Source of the DNA: JAGOCV01 sp049445855
GTDB lineage: Bacteria > Pseudomonadota > Gammaproteobacteria > Burkholderiales > Burkholderiaceae_C
Length of the DNA stretch: 64,000 nucleotides
Reading direction: 5' to 3'
Assembly (NCBI RefSeq): GCF_049445855.1
Contig: NZ_JBMSDV010000006.1
Coordinates: forward strand, 186,001-250,000
A program made the translations under genes and the position numbers. Within the stretch, counting starts at the first letter, position 1. Each line of letters begins with the position of its first letter. Of this stretch, positions 8,801-16,957 are shown piece by piece. Under the pieces are notes generated by a model. That model saw nothing but the letters and a program-made list of their open reading frames with translations, was not told where the DNA came from and made no database searches.

Positions 8801-8937
8801 GTGGGTTTGTTGAGATCGGGAAAGACATCCACAGGCATCTGCACGAGCGTGAAGGCGCCGCAGAGCATGAGCACCGCGGCCATCAATGCGACGGTCAGGC
8901 GGTTCTGCAATGAGAACTGAACCAGTTTTTCGAACAT
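5827..8937 (-). CDS. czcA: heavy-metal efflux RND permease (CzcA/CusA family)
   Basis: 1036-residue inner-membrane proton/metal antiporter, normal family length. It starts with a cytoplasmic FEKLVQFSLQNR and first helix, and the two large periplasmic loops and twelve helices are recognisable. The fourth-helix region reads AIGGLVDDAVVGVEN, with the paired Asp used in proton relay; this differs from the classical Zn/Co/Cd form (DGAVVMVEN), so the metal is uncertain (see findings). It is transcribed after czcB with a 6-base gap and with czcC and a czcI-like gene upstream, forming a tripartite exporter from periplasm and cytosol to outside. The symbol is given by family, not by proven substrate. 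Confidence 0.9.
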   Translation of the reverse strand: MFEKLVQFSLQNRLTVALMAAVLMLCGAFTLVQMPVDVFPDLNKPTVTLQAEAGGMAPEEVEQLITLPLETAMGGIPGVESIRSVSSVGLAFVYVTFDWKTDIYRARQMVGERLSTAREQLPPGVGHVGMGPVSSIMGEIMSVALPIDTSKTSAMAVREYADFVIRPRLLTIPGVAQVVPIGGEVRQYQVQPDTARMSSLGVTVESIEDALRDFSGNSSGGFLELNSREYLIRNIGRTTRIDDLKRLPVAYRNGQSIRLDQVASVAFAAAIKRGDAGYNGAPAVILGVQKQPDADTVKLTARVEEALEGFSTSLPAGMGAPIVTMRQASFIEASVSTLQGKFLAAALVVAAVLYLFLMSARTTIIALTAIPLSVMITVLVFRYFGFSINTMTLGGLTIAIGGLVDDAVVGVENVLRRLKLERQGLGERIGPLELIARSTLEVRSAIVYATVIIVLVLLPLFFLPGIEGRLMQPLAVAYIVSLLASMFVSVTVTPVMCYYLLPKMKSLDHGDTRVQAWVKRRYERGLLRVLAAPRGWVVAGGVATVLAAAAVPLFPTTFLPPFNEGVALVGLRLNPGTTLEESARIGSVAEQSLRAVPEVEHVGRRSGRAELDEHAEGVHVSELDVKLKRSERSVEEIYADLRARIASLPAAIGIGQPISHRIDHMLSGVRTQIAIKIYGDDLDALRGQAEALRQRLSAINGVVDLEVEKQVLTPQIKVTVDYDKAAAYGLPPAKLLRELQLMIDGERVSQIVEGSRRFDLVLRLPETARGIQGLRNLMIDTPVGRVPLSVLASVEESDGPNQISRDDGRRRIVISANAQGRALSDVVRDIRDVTAATQLPEGYFITLGGQFQAQEEASRLIGLLSIASVALIFLILYSRYKSAVLATIIMANIPLALVGAVVGLWLSGQPLSVAALVGFITLAGIAIRNGIMKVSHYVNLRAFEGEAFGDALLARGSLERLTPVLMTALVAALALAPLLFEADMPGTEILHPVAVVIFSGLVTSTLLDSFLTPAMVKLFGREPIERLVAQAGSEAF

Positions 8938-8943
8938 GGGCCC

Positions 8944-10053
8944 TCACCTGACCTGGTTGATGAGGGCCGCGCCTTGCGTGACCACGCGTTCGCCGGCCTT
9001 GATGCCGTCGGTCACCGCAACGGACGCGCCGTCCAGCGCGGCGGCGCGCACGGGGCGGGGTTCGAACACTTCCGCGCCGGTATGAACCCACACCATGTCC
9101 TGGTTCGAAGCGCTCTTCACCAGCGCGGACGCAGGAATCACGAAGCCCTTCACCGTCGACTTCGAACGCACGAGCACCTTCACCGGCTGGCCGATGGCCA
9201 GCGGAAGGGCGCCTTGTCCCGATGCCCGGAACTGCAGCGGAATCGCGCCTTCGCGCAACGATCGGCCAGCCCCCATGAACTGCAGCGGCACCGAAACACC
9301 GGCAGCCGGTGACGCACTTGCGCCGCCGATGTCGGCGAGCAGCGACACATCGAATGCGAACGCCTCAACGATCACGCGCGCAGGGTCGACGATCTCGAAC
9401 AGGATTTCGCGCGCATCCACCACCTGGCCTGCAACCGCATTGGCAGCGGAAATCACGCCCGACACCGGCGCGACGAGCGTTTCGCCGGCCGACGTCGAGC
9501 CGCTGATGGCCGCCAGCCTTTCGGCCAGGCTGTCTGCCTCGGCGCGCGCGGCTTCGATGTCCTTCTGCGGCACCGTGCCTTCGAGCTGCGCCAGACGCTG
9601 GGCGCGGCTGCGCGCCAGGTCGCGTTGCCAGCGGAGTTCCGCCACCAGCGCCTGCTGGTTGGCGCGCTCGATGGCCGATGTCGAGGCGCGCACCACCGCC
9701 AGCACTTCGCCCTTGCGGACCTGTTGCCCGAGACTTGGCAGGCCGCGCGGACCGGCTTCAAGCCGGCCGCCCTGGGTGGGCTGCACCCGACCACCTGCGT
9801 TCGCATCCATCACAGCCTTGCCGGACAGTTCCACCGTCACCGGCGTCTGCGCTTCTTCAGCGACCCGCGTCCTCACCGCCAGCTGGCGTTGCGAGTTCTT
9901 GGGCAGGAAGACGACGCCGTCGGGCTGGCGCTTCGGCGCGTTGCTCGCGGCAACGGGCGACGCATCGCCATGGTCGTGACCGGGGCCAGCCCACGCGGGA
10001 GAGATGAGGAAAGATGCAGCGCACAACAGCGCGATGATTAGCTTCGTGCTCAT
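8944..10053 (-). CDS. czcB: metal-efflux membrane fusion protein (CzcB-like)
   Basis: 369 residues. Signal peptide (ISPAWA), a mature N-terminus GPGHDHGDA that is probably metal-binding, a lipoyl/barrel-sandwich half (AGPRGLPSLGQQVRKGEVLAV), a helical hairpin from about residue 130 to 185 and the second lipoyl half (GETLVAPVSGVISA), then beta-barrel and membrane-proximal domains. It links the CzcA permease to the CzcC channel. Its ATG overlaps the stop of the preceding gene by four bases. Confidence 0.88.
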   Translation of the reverse strand: MSTKLIIALLCAASFLISPAWAGPGHDHGDASPVAASNAPKRQPDGVVFLPKNSQRQLAVRTRVAEEAQTPVTVELSGKAVMDANAGGRVQPTQGGRLEAGPRGLPSLGQQVRKGEVLAVVRASTSAIERANQQALVAELRWQRDLARSRAQRLAQLEGTVPQKDIEAARAEADSLAERLAAISGSTSAGETLVAPVSGVISAANAVAGQVVDAREILFEIVDPARVIVEAFAFDVSLLADIGGASASPAAGVSVPLQFMGAGRSLREGAIPLQFRASGQGALPLAIGQPVKVLVRSKSTVKGFVIPASALVKSASNQDMVWVHTGAEVFEPRPVRAAALDGASVAVTDGIKAGERVVTQGAALINQVR

Positions 10054-10604
10054 GCAGCCTCCTTGCGGCCAGAGAACTTGCGGGCTGCAAAGCCCAGGAT
10101 CAGGAGAGCGGAAAGTGCGGCGGCCGCGTAGGCGGCCCAGCGCGCCAGAGGTTTGGCCTCTTCGCCGTGGTCGTCATGGTGTGCTTCGGCCAGCACGAGG
10201 TCGCCCGCCAGCAGGTCGGCGTCTGCTCCCGCCGTCACCGTGAAGGCAATCGACAGGGTTTCGTTGCCTGCCATTGCCTTGATGGCCGCGACATAGGTTC
10301 CGTCCGGTTGCGCCCTGGCCTCGCCCTTCTCCGTCCCGGCTTCGTAGGCAATCGTCGCGCGCTCAACAGGCTCGTTGGTCGCGAAGCGGTCCAGGTAGAT
10401 GACGAGCTGTCCCTTGTCGACGATGCCGACAAGTTCAAAAAGATCGGAATGCGCTTCCATGCGCGGGCTTGCCGTGGCTTCGGCCACGGGCGCTTCGCCG
10501 TGCCCATGGCCGTCATCGGCCATGGCCGACTGCGGCAGCAAAGAGATGGCGGCAAGGACCGCTGCGCAGCAGCGTGCGCTATATGTTCCGGAAAATTCAT
10601 TCAT
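10050..10604 (-). CDS. His-rich membrane-anchored protein in czc operon
   Basis: 184 residues: signal peptide, mature start DDGHGHGEAP, a beta-sandwich-like middle, a second His/Asp/Glu cluster AEAHHDDHGEEAK just before a C-terminal transmembrane helix (about residues 158-176) and a basic cytoplasmic tail. Both metal-ligand clusters would face the periplasm. It is interposed between czcC and czcB with four-base overlaps on both sides, so expression is tightly coupled. Likely a periplasmic metal-binding accessory; no proven function. Confidence 0.7.
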   Translation of the reverse strand: MNEFSGTYSARCCAAVLAAISLLPQSAMADDGHGHGEAPVAEATASPRMEAHSDLFELVGIVDKGQLVIYLDRFATNEPVERATIAYEAGTEKGEARAQPDGTYVAAIKAMAGNETLSIAFTVTAGADADLLAGDLVLAEAHHDDHGEEAKPLARWAAYAAAALSALLILGFAARKFSGRKEAA

Positions 10605-11818
10605 GGGAGAGCCCCGCTGGATTGATTGACTTTCGATAGGGCGCGACGCGCCTCGATGGCGGCCCTGGCACGCGCCAGCTCTGCCTCGAACCGCTCGGTG
10701 TCGGCGCGCAGCCGCGTGGGCATGTCCGATTCGCCCAGCCGATGCGACTTCGCGATCAGCTCCTGCGCCTCGCGTGCGAGGCGTTCGCGGTCCGCGGCGA
10801 TCTTCTCGGCTTCGCGCGCTGCGGTGAGTTCGGCCAGCGCTGCTGTCCGGTCGGCCTCGGCATGCCGGCGCGCACTGTCGAGCGCAGCTTCTGCTTCGTC
10901 CACATCGGCCCGCGCGGCGGCAATGCGTGGGCCGTTGCGGGCGTCACCGCCGAACGGCACGCGCACGGAGACACGCCATGAACTTTCACTCGGCACGCCG
11001 GCCCCTGGGCGTTCGCGCACCATGGCAAGCCCCACCTCCACCGGGTCACGGCGATCGGCTTCCGCCACGTCGAGGGCAGCGCGCGCAGCACGCACCCTCG
11101 CCTCTGCGGCAACCAGCACCGGATTGACGCCGTCCGGGACCAATGCTTCGTCGAGCACCGCCATGGTCGTCAGGCCCGTGAGCGCGCGCCAGGATGCCAG
11201 CGTGCGCGCCGCTGAAACGTCGGCCGCCGTCTTCGCGCCCTCGGCCTCACGCAGGGCAGATTGCGCACGCAACGCATCGATGCGCGCCGACTCGCCAGCC
11301 TTCACACGCCGGTCGGTGTCGGCCACGAGTTCACGCGCCTCTGCGGCTTTGCGCTCCGCCAGATTCCGCTCAACGCCGGCAAGGGCGGCTGCGGCGGCGA
11401 GCTCCCGTGTCTCTGCGGCAATTGCAAGTTGCGCGGCCGAGGCCTCTGCCTCCAGCGTTGCGCGATCCGCGCTGACCTGCCCCGCGGTGGCCCGCTTCAG
11501 GGAAGGTGACCAGAGCGGCGCGGAGATTTCCGCCTCGAACTCGCGCGTGCCGCTCGCAATGCCGCGTCCGTTCTGCTGCGAGAGTGAAAGCACGGGCGGC
11601 CCCGCCAGGAAAGCGCCGGCGGCGCGATCGCGCGCGTCGAGCTGGGCCTGACGGCTGACCGAAGAACGCGCCTGTGCGCTCAACCGCCAGGCCGCCCCGG
11701 TTGCCTCCCTGAGGGTAGGCGCCACGGTCGGGGCCGTGGTCTGCGCGCCCGCCGTAGCGGCAAGCGCGAACATGCAAGACATCGCGACCATGCGTGGCCG
11801 CGGGAAATGAAAATACAT
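10601..11818 (-). CDS. czcC: TolC-family outer-membrane channel (CzcC-like)
   Basis: 405 residues with an N-terminal signal peptide (ATAGAQ) and the Ala/Arg/Glu-rich long helices of an outer-membrane efflux protein, in two repeats (about 40-220 and 225-395). It forms the exit duct of the CzcCBA complex. First structural gene after the czcI-like gene, with a 96-base gap; overlaps the next gene by four bases. Family is secure from composition and operon position, although primary motifs in this family are weak. Confidence 0.82.
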   Translation of the reverse strand: MYFHFPRPRMVAMSCMFALAATAGAQTTAPTVAPTLREATGAAWRLSAQARSSVSRQAQLDARDRAAGAFLAGPPVLSLSQQNGRGIASGTREFEAEISAPLWSPSLKRATAGQVSADRATLEAEASAAQLAIAAETRELAAAAALAGVERNLAERKAAEARELVADTDRRVKAGESARIDALRAQSALREAEGAKTAADVSAARTLASWRALTGLTTMAVLDEALVPDGVNPVLVAAEARVRAARAALDVAEADRRDPVEVGLAMVRERPGAGVPSESSWRVSVRVPFGGDARNGPRIAAARADVDEAEAALDSARRHAEADRTAALAELTAAREAEKIAADRERLAREAQELIAKSHRLGESDMPTRLRADTERFEAELARARAAIEARRALSKVNQSSGALP

Positions 11819-11914
11819 CGAGTTCTCCGAAGGTCGAAAGGAACGACTGCTTCGGCGGAACCGCGAGGGGCACCGGGTGCTATGGAAAGCTGGGGAGTGT
11901 GTCGCGGCCCGCCG

Positions 11915-12295
11915 TCAGGCGGCGAGCCATTTCGGACGTTCGAGTCGCGCGGTGCGCGAGTCCGGCCTCGGGTCTGCGCTGGAAAGCCAGCGCACGCGCT
12001 CGCTTGCGGGCGCGGCGAGATCGGAAGGGGAATTGGCAATCAGGTGATGCAGGCCATGGCAGGCGTGCGCGGCAGCACAACAGGGATCGGCATTGCCGGT
12101 CTGGACATCGAAGGAGACACTGGCAGTGCTACCCGATCCGGCCTCAGGCACAGGGGCATGCCGGTGATCATCGAATTGCGCCGACGCCACGTTCAGCAGA
12201 CCTACGCCGTCATCGTCTTCGCAATAGTGGATCGCTGCCCAGCTCAACTGGAGCGGCAATACAAAAACGAGCAACAACAACAGACAGCGTTTCAT
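11915..12295 (-). CDS. CzcI-like periplasmic protein
   Basis: 126 residues starting MKRCLLLLLVFVLPLQLSWA, a signal peptide very like that of CzcI proteins at the head of czc operons. The mature part has His/Cys-rich patches (DDHRHAP; CCAAAHACHGLHH), plausible metal ligands. CzcI proteins are thought to modulate induction of czc genes. Likely the first gene of the minus-strand operon, with the promoter in the 136-base gap shared with the divergent ridA-like gene. Confidence 0.65.
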   Translation of the reverse strand: MKRCLLLLLVFVLPLQLSWAAIHYCEDDDGVGLLNVASAQFDDHRHAPVPEAGSGSTASVSFDVQTGNADPCCAAAHACHGLHHLIANSPSDLAAPASERVRWLSSADPRPDSRTARLERPKWLAA

Positions 12296-12356
12296 GAACG
12301 GCGCGAATGCTAGCAGAGCCTGACTGTTTGGTCATGAAGGCCATGCTGCTTCCGGT

Positions 12357-12370
12357 GTTAAGAACTTAAC
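12357..12370. promoter_or_regulatory. 14-bp palindrome in the czcI/ridA divergent gap
   Basis: GTTAAG-AA-CTTAAC is a perfect inverted repeat lying 61 bases before the RidA-like start and in the promoter gap of the czc operon. It could be an operator for a dimeric regulator; none was matched. Confidence 0.35.
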
Positions 12371-12431
12371 CGCCAGCGCCCCTCCCGCCCGACAGAATGG
12401 CTTCCAGCCACTTGAACAGGAAGCCAACTGC

Positions 12432-12848
12432 ATGAGCGCCACGTCTGCCAACCGCATCGATCTCCGGCTGGGCAAGCCATGGGAAGACAAGGTGTTCTTC
12501 TCGCTGGGCGTGGTCTCCAGCGGGCGCTTCCTGCACACGGCCGGCGTCACGGCCCGCGACCCTGACGGCAAGTTGGTAGGCACAGGGGACATGCGGGCGC
12601 AGACGCTGCAGTGCTTCCAGAACATCGGCGACATCCTCCGCGCGGCGGGCGCGCGCTGGGAGGACGTGGTCAAGTACACGCTCTACACCACCGACATCGA
12701 GCGCTTCGACACCGAGACGCGTGAGCTGCGCGCGCCGTACTTCGTCGGCCGGCCGGGCGCAACGCTGGTCGAGGTGAGCCGGCTGATCCACCGGGACATG
12801 CTCATCGAGATCGAAGCCATCGTCGCGCTGCCGGAAAACGTGACATGA
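12432..12848 (+). CDS. RidA/YjgF-family protein
   Basis: 138 residues with the RidA fold: VSSGRFLHTAGVTARDPDG near residue 28, the central helix CFQNIGDILRAAGARWEDVVKYT and the terminal strand EIEAIVAL. In canonical RidA the segment before the last strands is PARS with a catalytic Arg; here it reads RPGATLVEV, so that Arg is replaced, which fits the non-deaminase Rid subfamilies. It overlaps the following Fe-S protein gene by four bases and likely belongs to its catabolic operon. Confidence 0.82.
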   Translation: MSATSANRIDLRLGKPWEDKVFFSLGVVSSGRFLHTAGVTARDPDGKLVGTGDMRAQTLQCFQNIGDILRAAGARWEDVVKYTLYTTDIERFDTETRELRAPYFVGRPGATLVEVSRLIHRDMLIEIEAIVALPENVT

Positions 12849-14182
12849 GCGCCGCCACCGACATCGACGACTATCTGCACACGGAAGTCGGCAACATTCT
12901 GGACGCCTGCACGCGTTGCGGTGCCTGCGCCGAGGTCTGTCCTGTTGTGCCTTTCTCCGAAGCACGGACTGCCGGCTCCGTCGAACTGGTCGAAGGCGTC
13001 ACACGCTCGCTCGGCGAGGACGCTCCCATGCCCGCCGCGTCCGCAGCCTGGGTGCACGGCTGCAACGGCTGCGGCGACTGCATACCCGCCTGCCCCGAAG
13101 GCGTGAACCCGCGCAAGATGCTGCTGCACGCGACCATCAAGGAATCGGCACGCTCGTCGGCAACGCCGCAGCTCTTTCGCCGCATGGCACGTTCCATCAA
13201 GCTCATGGCAGCCATGCAGATCGTGCCGGCCGAGTACGCGCGGCTGCTCGCCACGCCGCGCCGGCGCGAGGCCGACATCGTCTTCTACACCGGCTGCAAC
13301 GCCGTCCGTACACCGCATCTTCTGTTCAACGTGATGTATGTGCTGGACGCGCTCGGCGCGGACTACGAGGTGCTCGGCGGCCCTTCATCGTGCTGCGGCG
13401 TCATCGCCACCAAGTGGGAGGGCGAGGCCAAGGTCGGCGGGCGCTTCACCAGCAACACCCTCACGCGCTTCAACAGCTTCCAGCCCACGAAGGTGCTCAA
13501 CTGGTGCCCCACCTGCGCGGTGCATCTGGACGAGACCATGGGCGGCTTCGCCGAGCGCCACTTCGATTTCGACCATGTCACCGACTGGCTGCTGGCCCGA
13601 TCGGACGATCTGAAGAAGCTCTTCACCACGCCGGTGCGCAAACGCGTGGTGCTGCATGCGCACCGCGGACTGCCGGAAGTCGGCCGCAATGTGGAGGCTT
13701 TGCTCCGGTGCATCCCCGGGCTCGAGCTGGTGGAAACCGTGCTGGAGTCGTCCTACACCTGCGGCGGCTCGGGCTGCAACAAGACGCCAGCGCTACGCGA
13801 CATCGAGCACGACCACCTCATCGAGCGCGTGCATGCCCACAACGCCGACGCGCTGGTGACGCTCTATCACGGCTGCCACATGTCGTTCGCCCATCACGAG
13901 AAGGATGGACATTTCGAGGTGCTCAACTTCACCGACCTGCTGGCGCAGGCCGCAGGCATGAAGCCGCACGTGGACCAGTTCAAGAACTATCGCCTGCACG
14001 AAGAATGGCAGGCCATCGTGGACGAGGCAAGACCCTATCTGGAGCACAACGGCGTCGACATCGACGGCGACTGGCTGCAAAAGCATGGGCCCGAGATCTT
14101 TTCGGTGGCGGAGTTCCGCGGCGGGCTGGATTGCCTGTCGACGGAGCCGCCGCGCCGGCAAGCCCCTTCCAACGGATCCTGA
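12845..14182 (+). CDS. Fe-S and CCG-domain oxidoreductase subunit
   Basis: 445 residues. The N-terminus has two [4Fe-4S] motifs (CTRCGACAEVCP near residue 20 and CNGCGDCIPACP near 76), followed by two CCG (DUF224) modules of the heterodisulfide-reductase/GlpC/GlcF type, seen as PSSCCGV near 180 and YHGCHMS near 350. Such proteins pass electrons between a flavin partner and another acceptor. The expected flavoprotein partner is not beside it. Flanked by ridA-like and tctC-like genes on the same strand; substrate unknown. Confidence 0.82.
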   Translation: MSAATDIDDYLHTEVGNILDACTRCGACAEVCPVVPFSEARTAGSVELVEGVTRSLGEDAPMPAASAAWVHGCNGCGDCIPACPEGVNPRKMLLHATIKESARSSATPQLFRRMARSIKLMAAMQIVPAEYARLLATPRRREADIVFYTGCNAVRTPHLLFNVMYVLDALGADYEVLGGPSSCCGVIATKWEGEAKVGGRFTSNTLTRFNSFQPTKVLNWCPTCAVHLDETMGGFAERHFDFDHVTDWLLARSDDLKKLFTTPVRKRVVLHAHRGLPEVGRNVEALLRCIPGLELVETVLESSYTCGGSGCNKTPALRDIEHDHLIERVHAHNADALVTLYHGCHMSFAHHEKDGHFEVLNFTDLLAQAAGMKPHVDQFKNYRLHEEWQAIVDEARPYLEHNGVDIDGDWLQKHGPEIFSVAEFRGGLDCLSTEPPRRQAPSNGS

Positions 14183-14201
14183 ACCGAGTCATGTAGAAAG
14201 G

Positions 14202-15191
14202 ATGTCCATGTCAACCTCACGACGCCACGCCCTGCTTTCCTTTGCAGCCCTGCTGTCGGGCGGCCCTCTCGCCACGCTGCCCTCGCTGGCGCAGGATGCA
14301 TTCCCGTCGAAGCCGGTGAAGATCATCGTGCCGTTCTCCGCCGGTGGCCCCACCGATGTGCTCGCGCGCATGCTCGGCGAGCGCCTGTCGGACCGCTGGA
14401 AGCAGACCGTAGTGGTGGAAAACCGCGTGGGCGGCGGCTCGACCATCGGCACCAACCTCGTCGCGAAAGCCGCACCCGACGGGCACACCATCGGCATGGT
14501 GGTGATGGCCCATGTGGTGAACCCCGCCATCCGCAGCGACATGCCCTACGACACGCTGGCCGACCTGTCGGGTGTGAGCCAGCTCACCACGTCTGCCTGT
14601 GTGCTGGTCGCGCATCCGTCCCTGCCAGCCAACAGCGTGGCGGAACTGATCGCGCTCGCCAAATCGAAACCCGGCACGCTGAGCTATGCCACGCCCGGCG
14701 TCGGCACGCTCAACCACGTGTCGGGTGAAATGCTCAACAAGCGCGCGGGCATCGACCTGCTGCACGTGCCCTACAGCGGTAGCGCGGCCGCACACGCCGA
14801 CGTGATCAGCGGACGCGTGCCGCTGATGTTCGACGTGTGGGCGCCGGTGCGTGAGTACGTCAAGGCAGGCAAACTCAAGATGCTGGGCGTCACGCTGAAG
14901 GATCGCCTCACCGCCGACCCGCAGTACCCGACCATTGCGGAAACACTCCCGGGCTTCGAAGTGGTGTCCGCCTTCGGCATGGTGATCGGCAGCAAGGTGC
15001 CGCGTCCGGTCATCGAGAAGATCGGCGCCGACATCGCCTCGGTGGTGAAGGAACCGCAGTTTGCCGCGAAGGTGCGCGACTTCGGCATGGAGCCCGTCGG
15101 CAGCATGCCGCGCGACTACGACGAATTCATCCGCACCGAGATCGCACGCTGGTCGAAGGTGGCGAAGGACAGCAACATCAAGGTGCAGTGA
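14202..15191 (+). CDS. Bug/TctC-family periplasmic binding protein
   Basis: 329 residues starting MSMSTSRRH with a signal peptide ending near SLAQDA. Family signature FPSKPVKIIVPFSAGGPTDV at the mature start, then VVENRVGGGSTIGTNLVAKA and DMPYDTLADLSGVSQL. These are tripartite tricarboxylate transporter solute receptors, greatly expanded in Burkholderiales, often for carboxylates. No membrane subunits lie nearby, the usual state for orphan Bug proteins. Start chosen by signal peptide and an AGAAAGG site 7 bases upstream. Confidence 0.9.
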   Translation: MSMSTSRRHALLSFAALLSGGPLATLPSLAQDAFPSKPVKIIVPFSAGGPTDVLARMLGERLSDRWKQTVVVENRVGGGSTIGTNLVAKAAPDGHTIGMVVMAHVVNPAIRSDMPYDTLADLSGVSQLTTSACVLVAHPSLPANSVAELIALAKSKPGTLSYATPGVGTLNHVSGEMLNKRAGIDLLHVPYSGSAAAHADVISGRVPLMFDVWAPVREYVKAGKLKMLGVTLKDRLTADPQYPTIAETLPGFEVVSAFGMVIGSKVPRPVIEKIGADIASVVKEPQFAAKVRDFGMEPVGSMPRDYDEFIRTEIARWSKVAKDSNIKVQ

Positions 15192-15919
15192 CCGTCCGAT
15201 GCGCGCCCGATAATCCCGGCGTGACCGAACCGAACGACCCCTCAGGCGATCAGGGCGACTCCAGGCTCAAGTGGGACATCGCGCTGCGGGGTCTGGCCGA
15301 AGGCGAGATCCGGCAGATCGAGGCCTGCATGCACTCGCGGCTGTACGGGCCGCGTCGCACGCTGTTCCGCGAAGGCGAGCCCAGCGATTCGCTGATCGTG
15401 GTGAAAGCCGGGCGCGTGCGGCTTTACCTTTCCTCTGCAGAGGGCGACGAGTTCACCGTGATGATGGTCACCGCCGGCAGCCTGCTCGGCCTGGCCGCCG
15501 CCGTGCTCGGCAAGCCGCGCATCCTCACGGCCGAGAGCGTCGGTTCGGTCGACGCGATGGTGATGCCCGTGGCAGACCTCGTGCATTGCATGCGGACCAT
15601 CCCGCAGTTCGCCATCAACCTCACCCGGCTGCTGGCCATCCTTGCCGCGGAGAACATCCAGCGTGCCGGTCCGCTCGCCCTCGATTCTTCGCGTGTGCGA
15701 CTGGGGCGCATCCTCGTCGCGCTTGCTGCGGCTGACCCGCGCAGCAACGGCGCGTCGACCGTGGAAGGCCTCACGCATGACGATCTGGGAAAACTGGTAG
15801 GAGCGACGCGCACCTGGGTGAGCCTGACGCTGGCCGACTTCGAGAAGCGCGGGCTGATCTCGAAGTACCCGGGAAGGATTGTCATCCTGGAGCCGGGCGT
15901 GCTCGCGGCGGTGGACTGA
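15188..15919 (+). CDS. Crp/Fnr-family transcription regulator
   Basis: 243 residues: N-terminal cyclic-nucleotide-type beta-barrel (LYGPRRTLFREGEPSDSL, then VKAGRVRLYL), a dimer helix and a C-terminal winged helix (LTHDDLGKLVGATRTWVSLTLADFEKRGLI). There is no Fnr-type Cys cluster, so it is not an Fe-S oxygen sensor. The GTG start shown overlaps the tctC-like stop by four bases; an in-frame GTG at 15221 is an alternative and would drop 11 residues. Probably regulates the RidA/Fe-S/Bug operon it ends, which is inference. Confidence 0.85.
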   Translation: MTVRCAPDNPGVTEPNDPSGDQGDSRLKWDIALRGLAEGEIRQIEACMHSRLYGPRRTLFREGEPSDSLIVVKAGRVRLYLSSAEGDEFTVMMVTAGSLLGLAAAVLGKPRILTAESVGSVDAMVMPVADLVHCMRTIPQFAINLTRLLAILAAENIQRAGPLALDSSRVRLGRILVALAAADPRSNGASTVEGLTHDDLGKLVGATRTWVSLTLADFEKRGLISKYPGRIVILEPGVLAAVD

Positions 15920-15934
15920 CAGAGCGCGGGCAAT

Positions 15935-16011
15935 TGGCCTGCCCGGAGGGAATCGAACCCCCGACCCACAGCTTAGAAGGCTGTTGCTCTATCCAACTGA
16001 GCTACGGGCAG
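15935..16011 (-). tRNA. tRNA-Arg (anticodon TCT)
   Basis: 77-nt cloverleaf on the minus strand: acceptor CTGCCCG/CGGGCAG, D-arm GCTC/GAGC, anticodon stem ACAGC/GCTGT with loop CTTCTAA (anticodon TCT, reads AGA), T-loop TTCGATT, and encoded CCA. Confidence 0.97.
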
Positions 16012-16058
16012 ATGTACTGCGAATGAAGCGCCGCATTATCGCAGGCATCTGAACATGG

Positions 16059-16928
16059 TCATGCCGGAAGACGCATTGGAATCTTCAGATAGCGTACGCC
16101 GTTGGACTCGGCCTCGGGCCACTTTCCCGCACGGATGTTGAGCTGGATCGACGGCAGCAAAAGCGCGGGCGCTGCCAGGGTTGCATCACGGCGCTGGCGC
16201 ATCGCGACGAAATCGTCCATCTGCATACCTTCATGGACGTGCACGTTGCGTGCGCGCTGCTCGGCAACCGTGCTCTCCCACTCAAAGGTGTCCCTGCCGG
16301 GCGCCTTGTAGTCATGACACATGAACAACCGCGTTTCGGGAGGAAGCGCAAGCAGCTTGCGGATGGATTTGTACAGCGCAGCGGCACTCCCTCCCGGAAA
16401 GTCGGCGCGCGCCGTGCCGTAGTCGGGCATGAACAGCGTGTCGCCCACGAACACCGCGTCGTTCACGCGGTAAGAGACACACGCAGGGGTATGCCCCGGG
16501 GTGTGGAGCACTTCGATCTGCAGATTACCGAGCTCAACGAACTCGCCATCACGCAGCAAGCGATCGAATTCCGAGCCCTCGCCAGGCGTACCCTCCAGGT
16601 TGAAGATCGGCCAGAAGATGCCCTGCACGTCCCGGATGCGCTCACCGATGGCGATACTGGCCCCCGTGCGGAACTGAAAGTAGGGTGCCGCGCTCAGATG
16701 GTCCGCGTGAGCGTGCGTCTCCAGAATCCAGACCACGTCCAGCTTCTGCGCGTCCGCAGTTGCCAGCACCCGGTCGGCCGATTTAGTGCATACCTTGCCG
16801 TTCCGGAAATCGTAGTCAAGCACCGGATCGATCACGGCAGCTTGCCGTGTCGCGGGGTCCGACACGAGGTAAGTCACGGTATTCGTGACCTCGTCAAAAA
16901 AGGCTTCTATTCGGGCGGCGCATGACAT
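16059..16928 (-). CDS. persulfide dioxygenase-type metallo-hydrolase (Blh/ETHE1-like)
   Basis: 289-residue metallo-beta-lactamase-fold protein. Metal site THAHADH (H72, H74, D76, H77), HTPGH (H142, H146), GDTLF (D163) and MCHDY. The mono-iron ETHE1/Blh group oxidises glutathione persulfide to sulfite. Divergent from, and sharing a 75-base operator region with, an ArsR/BigR-type repressor and a rhodanese, the classic BigR-operon set for sulfide/persulfide detoxification. Substrate assignment rests on family and context. Confidence 0.88.
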   Translation of the reverse strand: MSCAARIEAFFDEVTNTVTYLVSDPATRQAAVIDPVLDYDFRNGKVCTKSADRVLATADAQKLDVVWILETHAHADHLSAAPYFQFRTGASIAIGERIRDVQGIFWPIFNLEGTPGEGSEFDRLLRDGEFVELGNLQIEVLHTPGHTPACVSYRVNDAVFVGDTLFMPDYGTARADFPGGSAAALYKSIRKLLALPPETRLFMCHDYKAPGRDTFEWESTVAEQRARNVHVHEGMQMDDFVAMRQRRDATLAAPALLLPSIQLNIRAGKWPEAESNGVRYLKIPMRLPA

Positions 16929-16957
16929 GGATGGTCCTGTTCAAAAATGTGCCTATC

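Noticed and set aside
12916..14196. Long alternative frame within the Fe-S protein gene
   Set aside because: The other frame carries both CxxCxxCxxxCP motifs and CCG modules.
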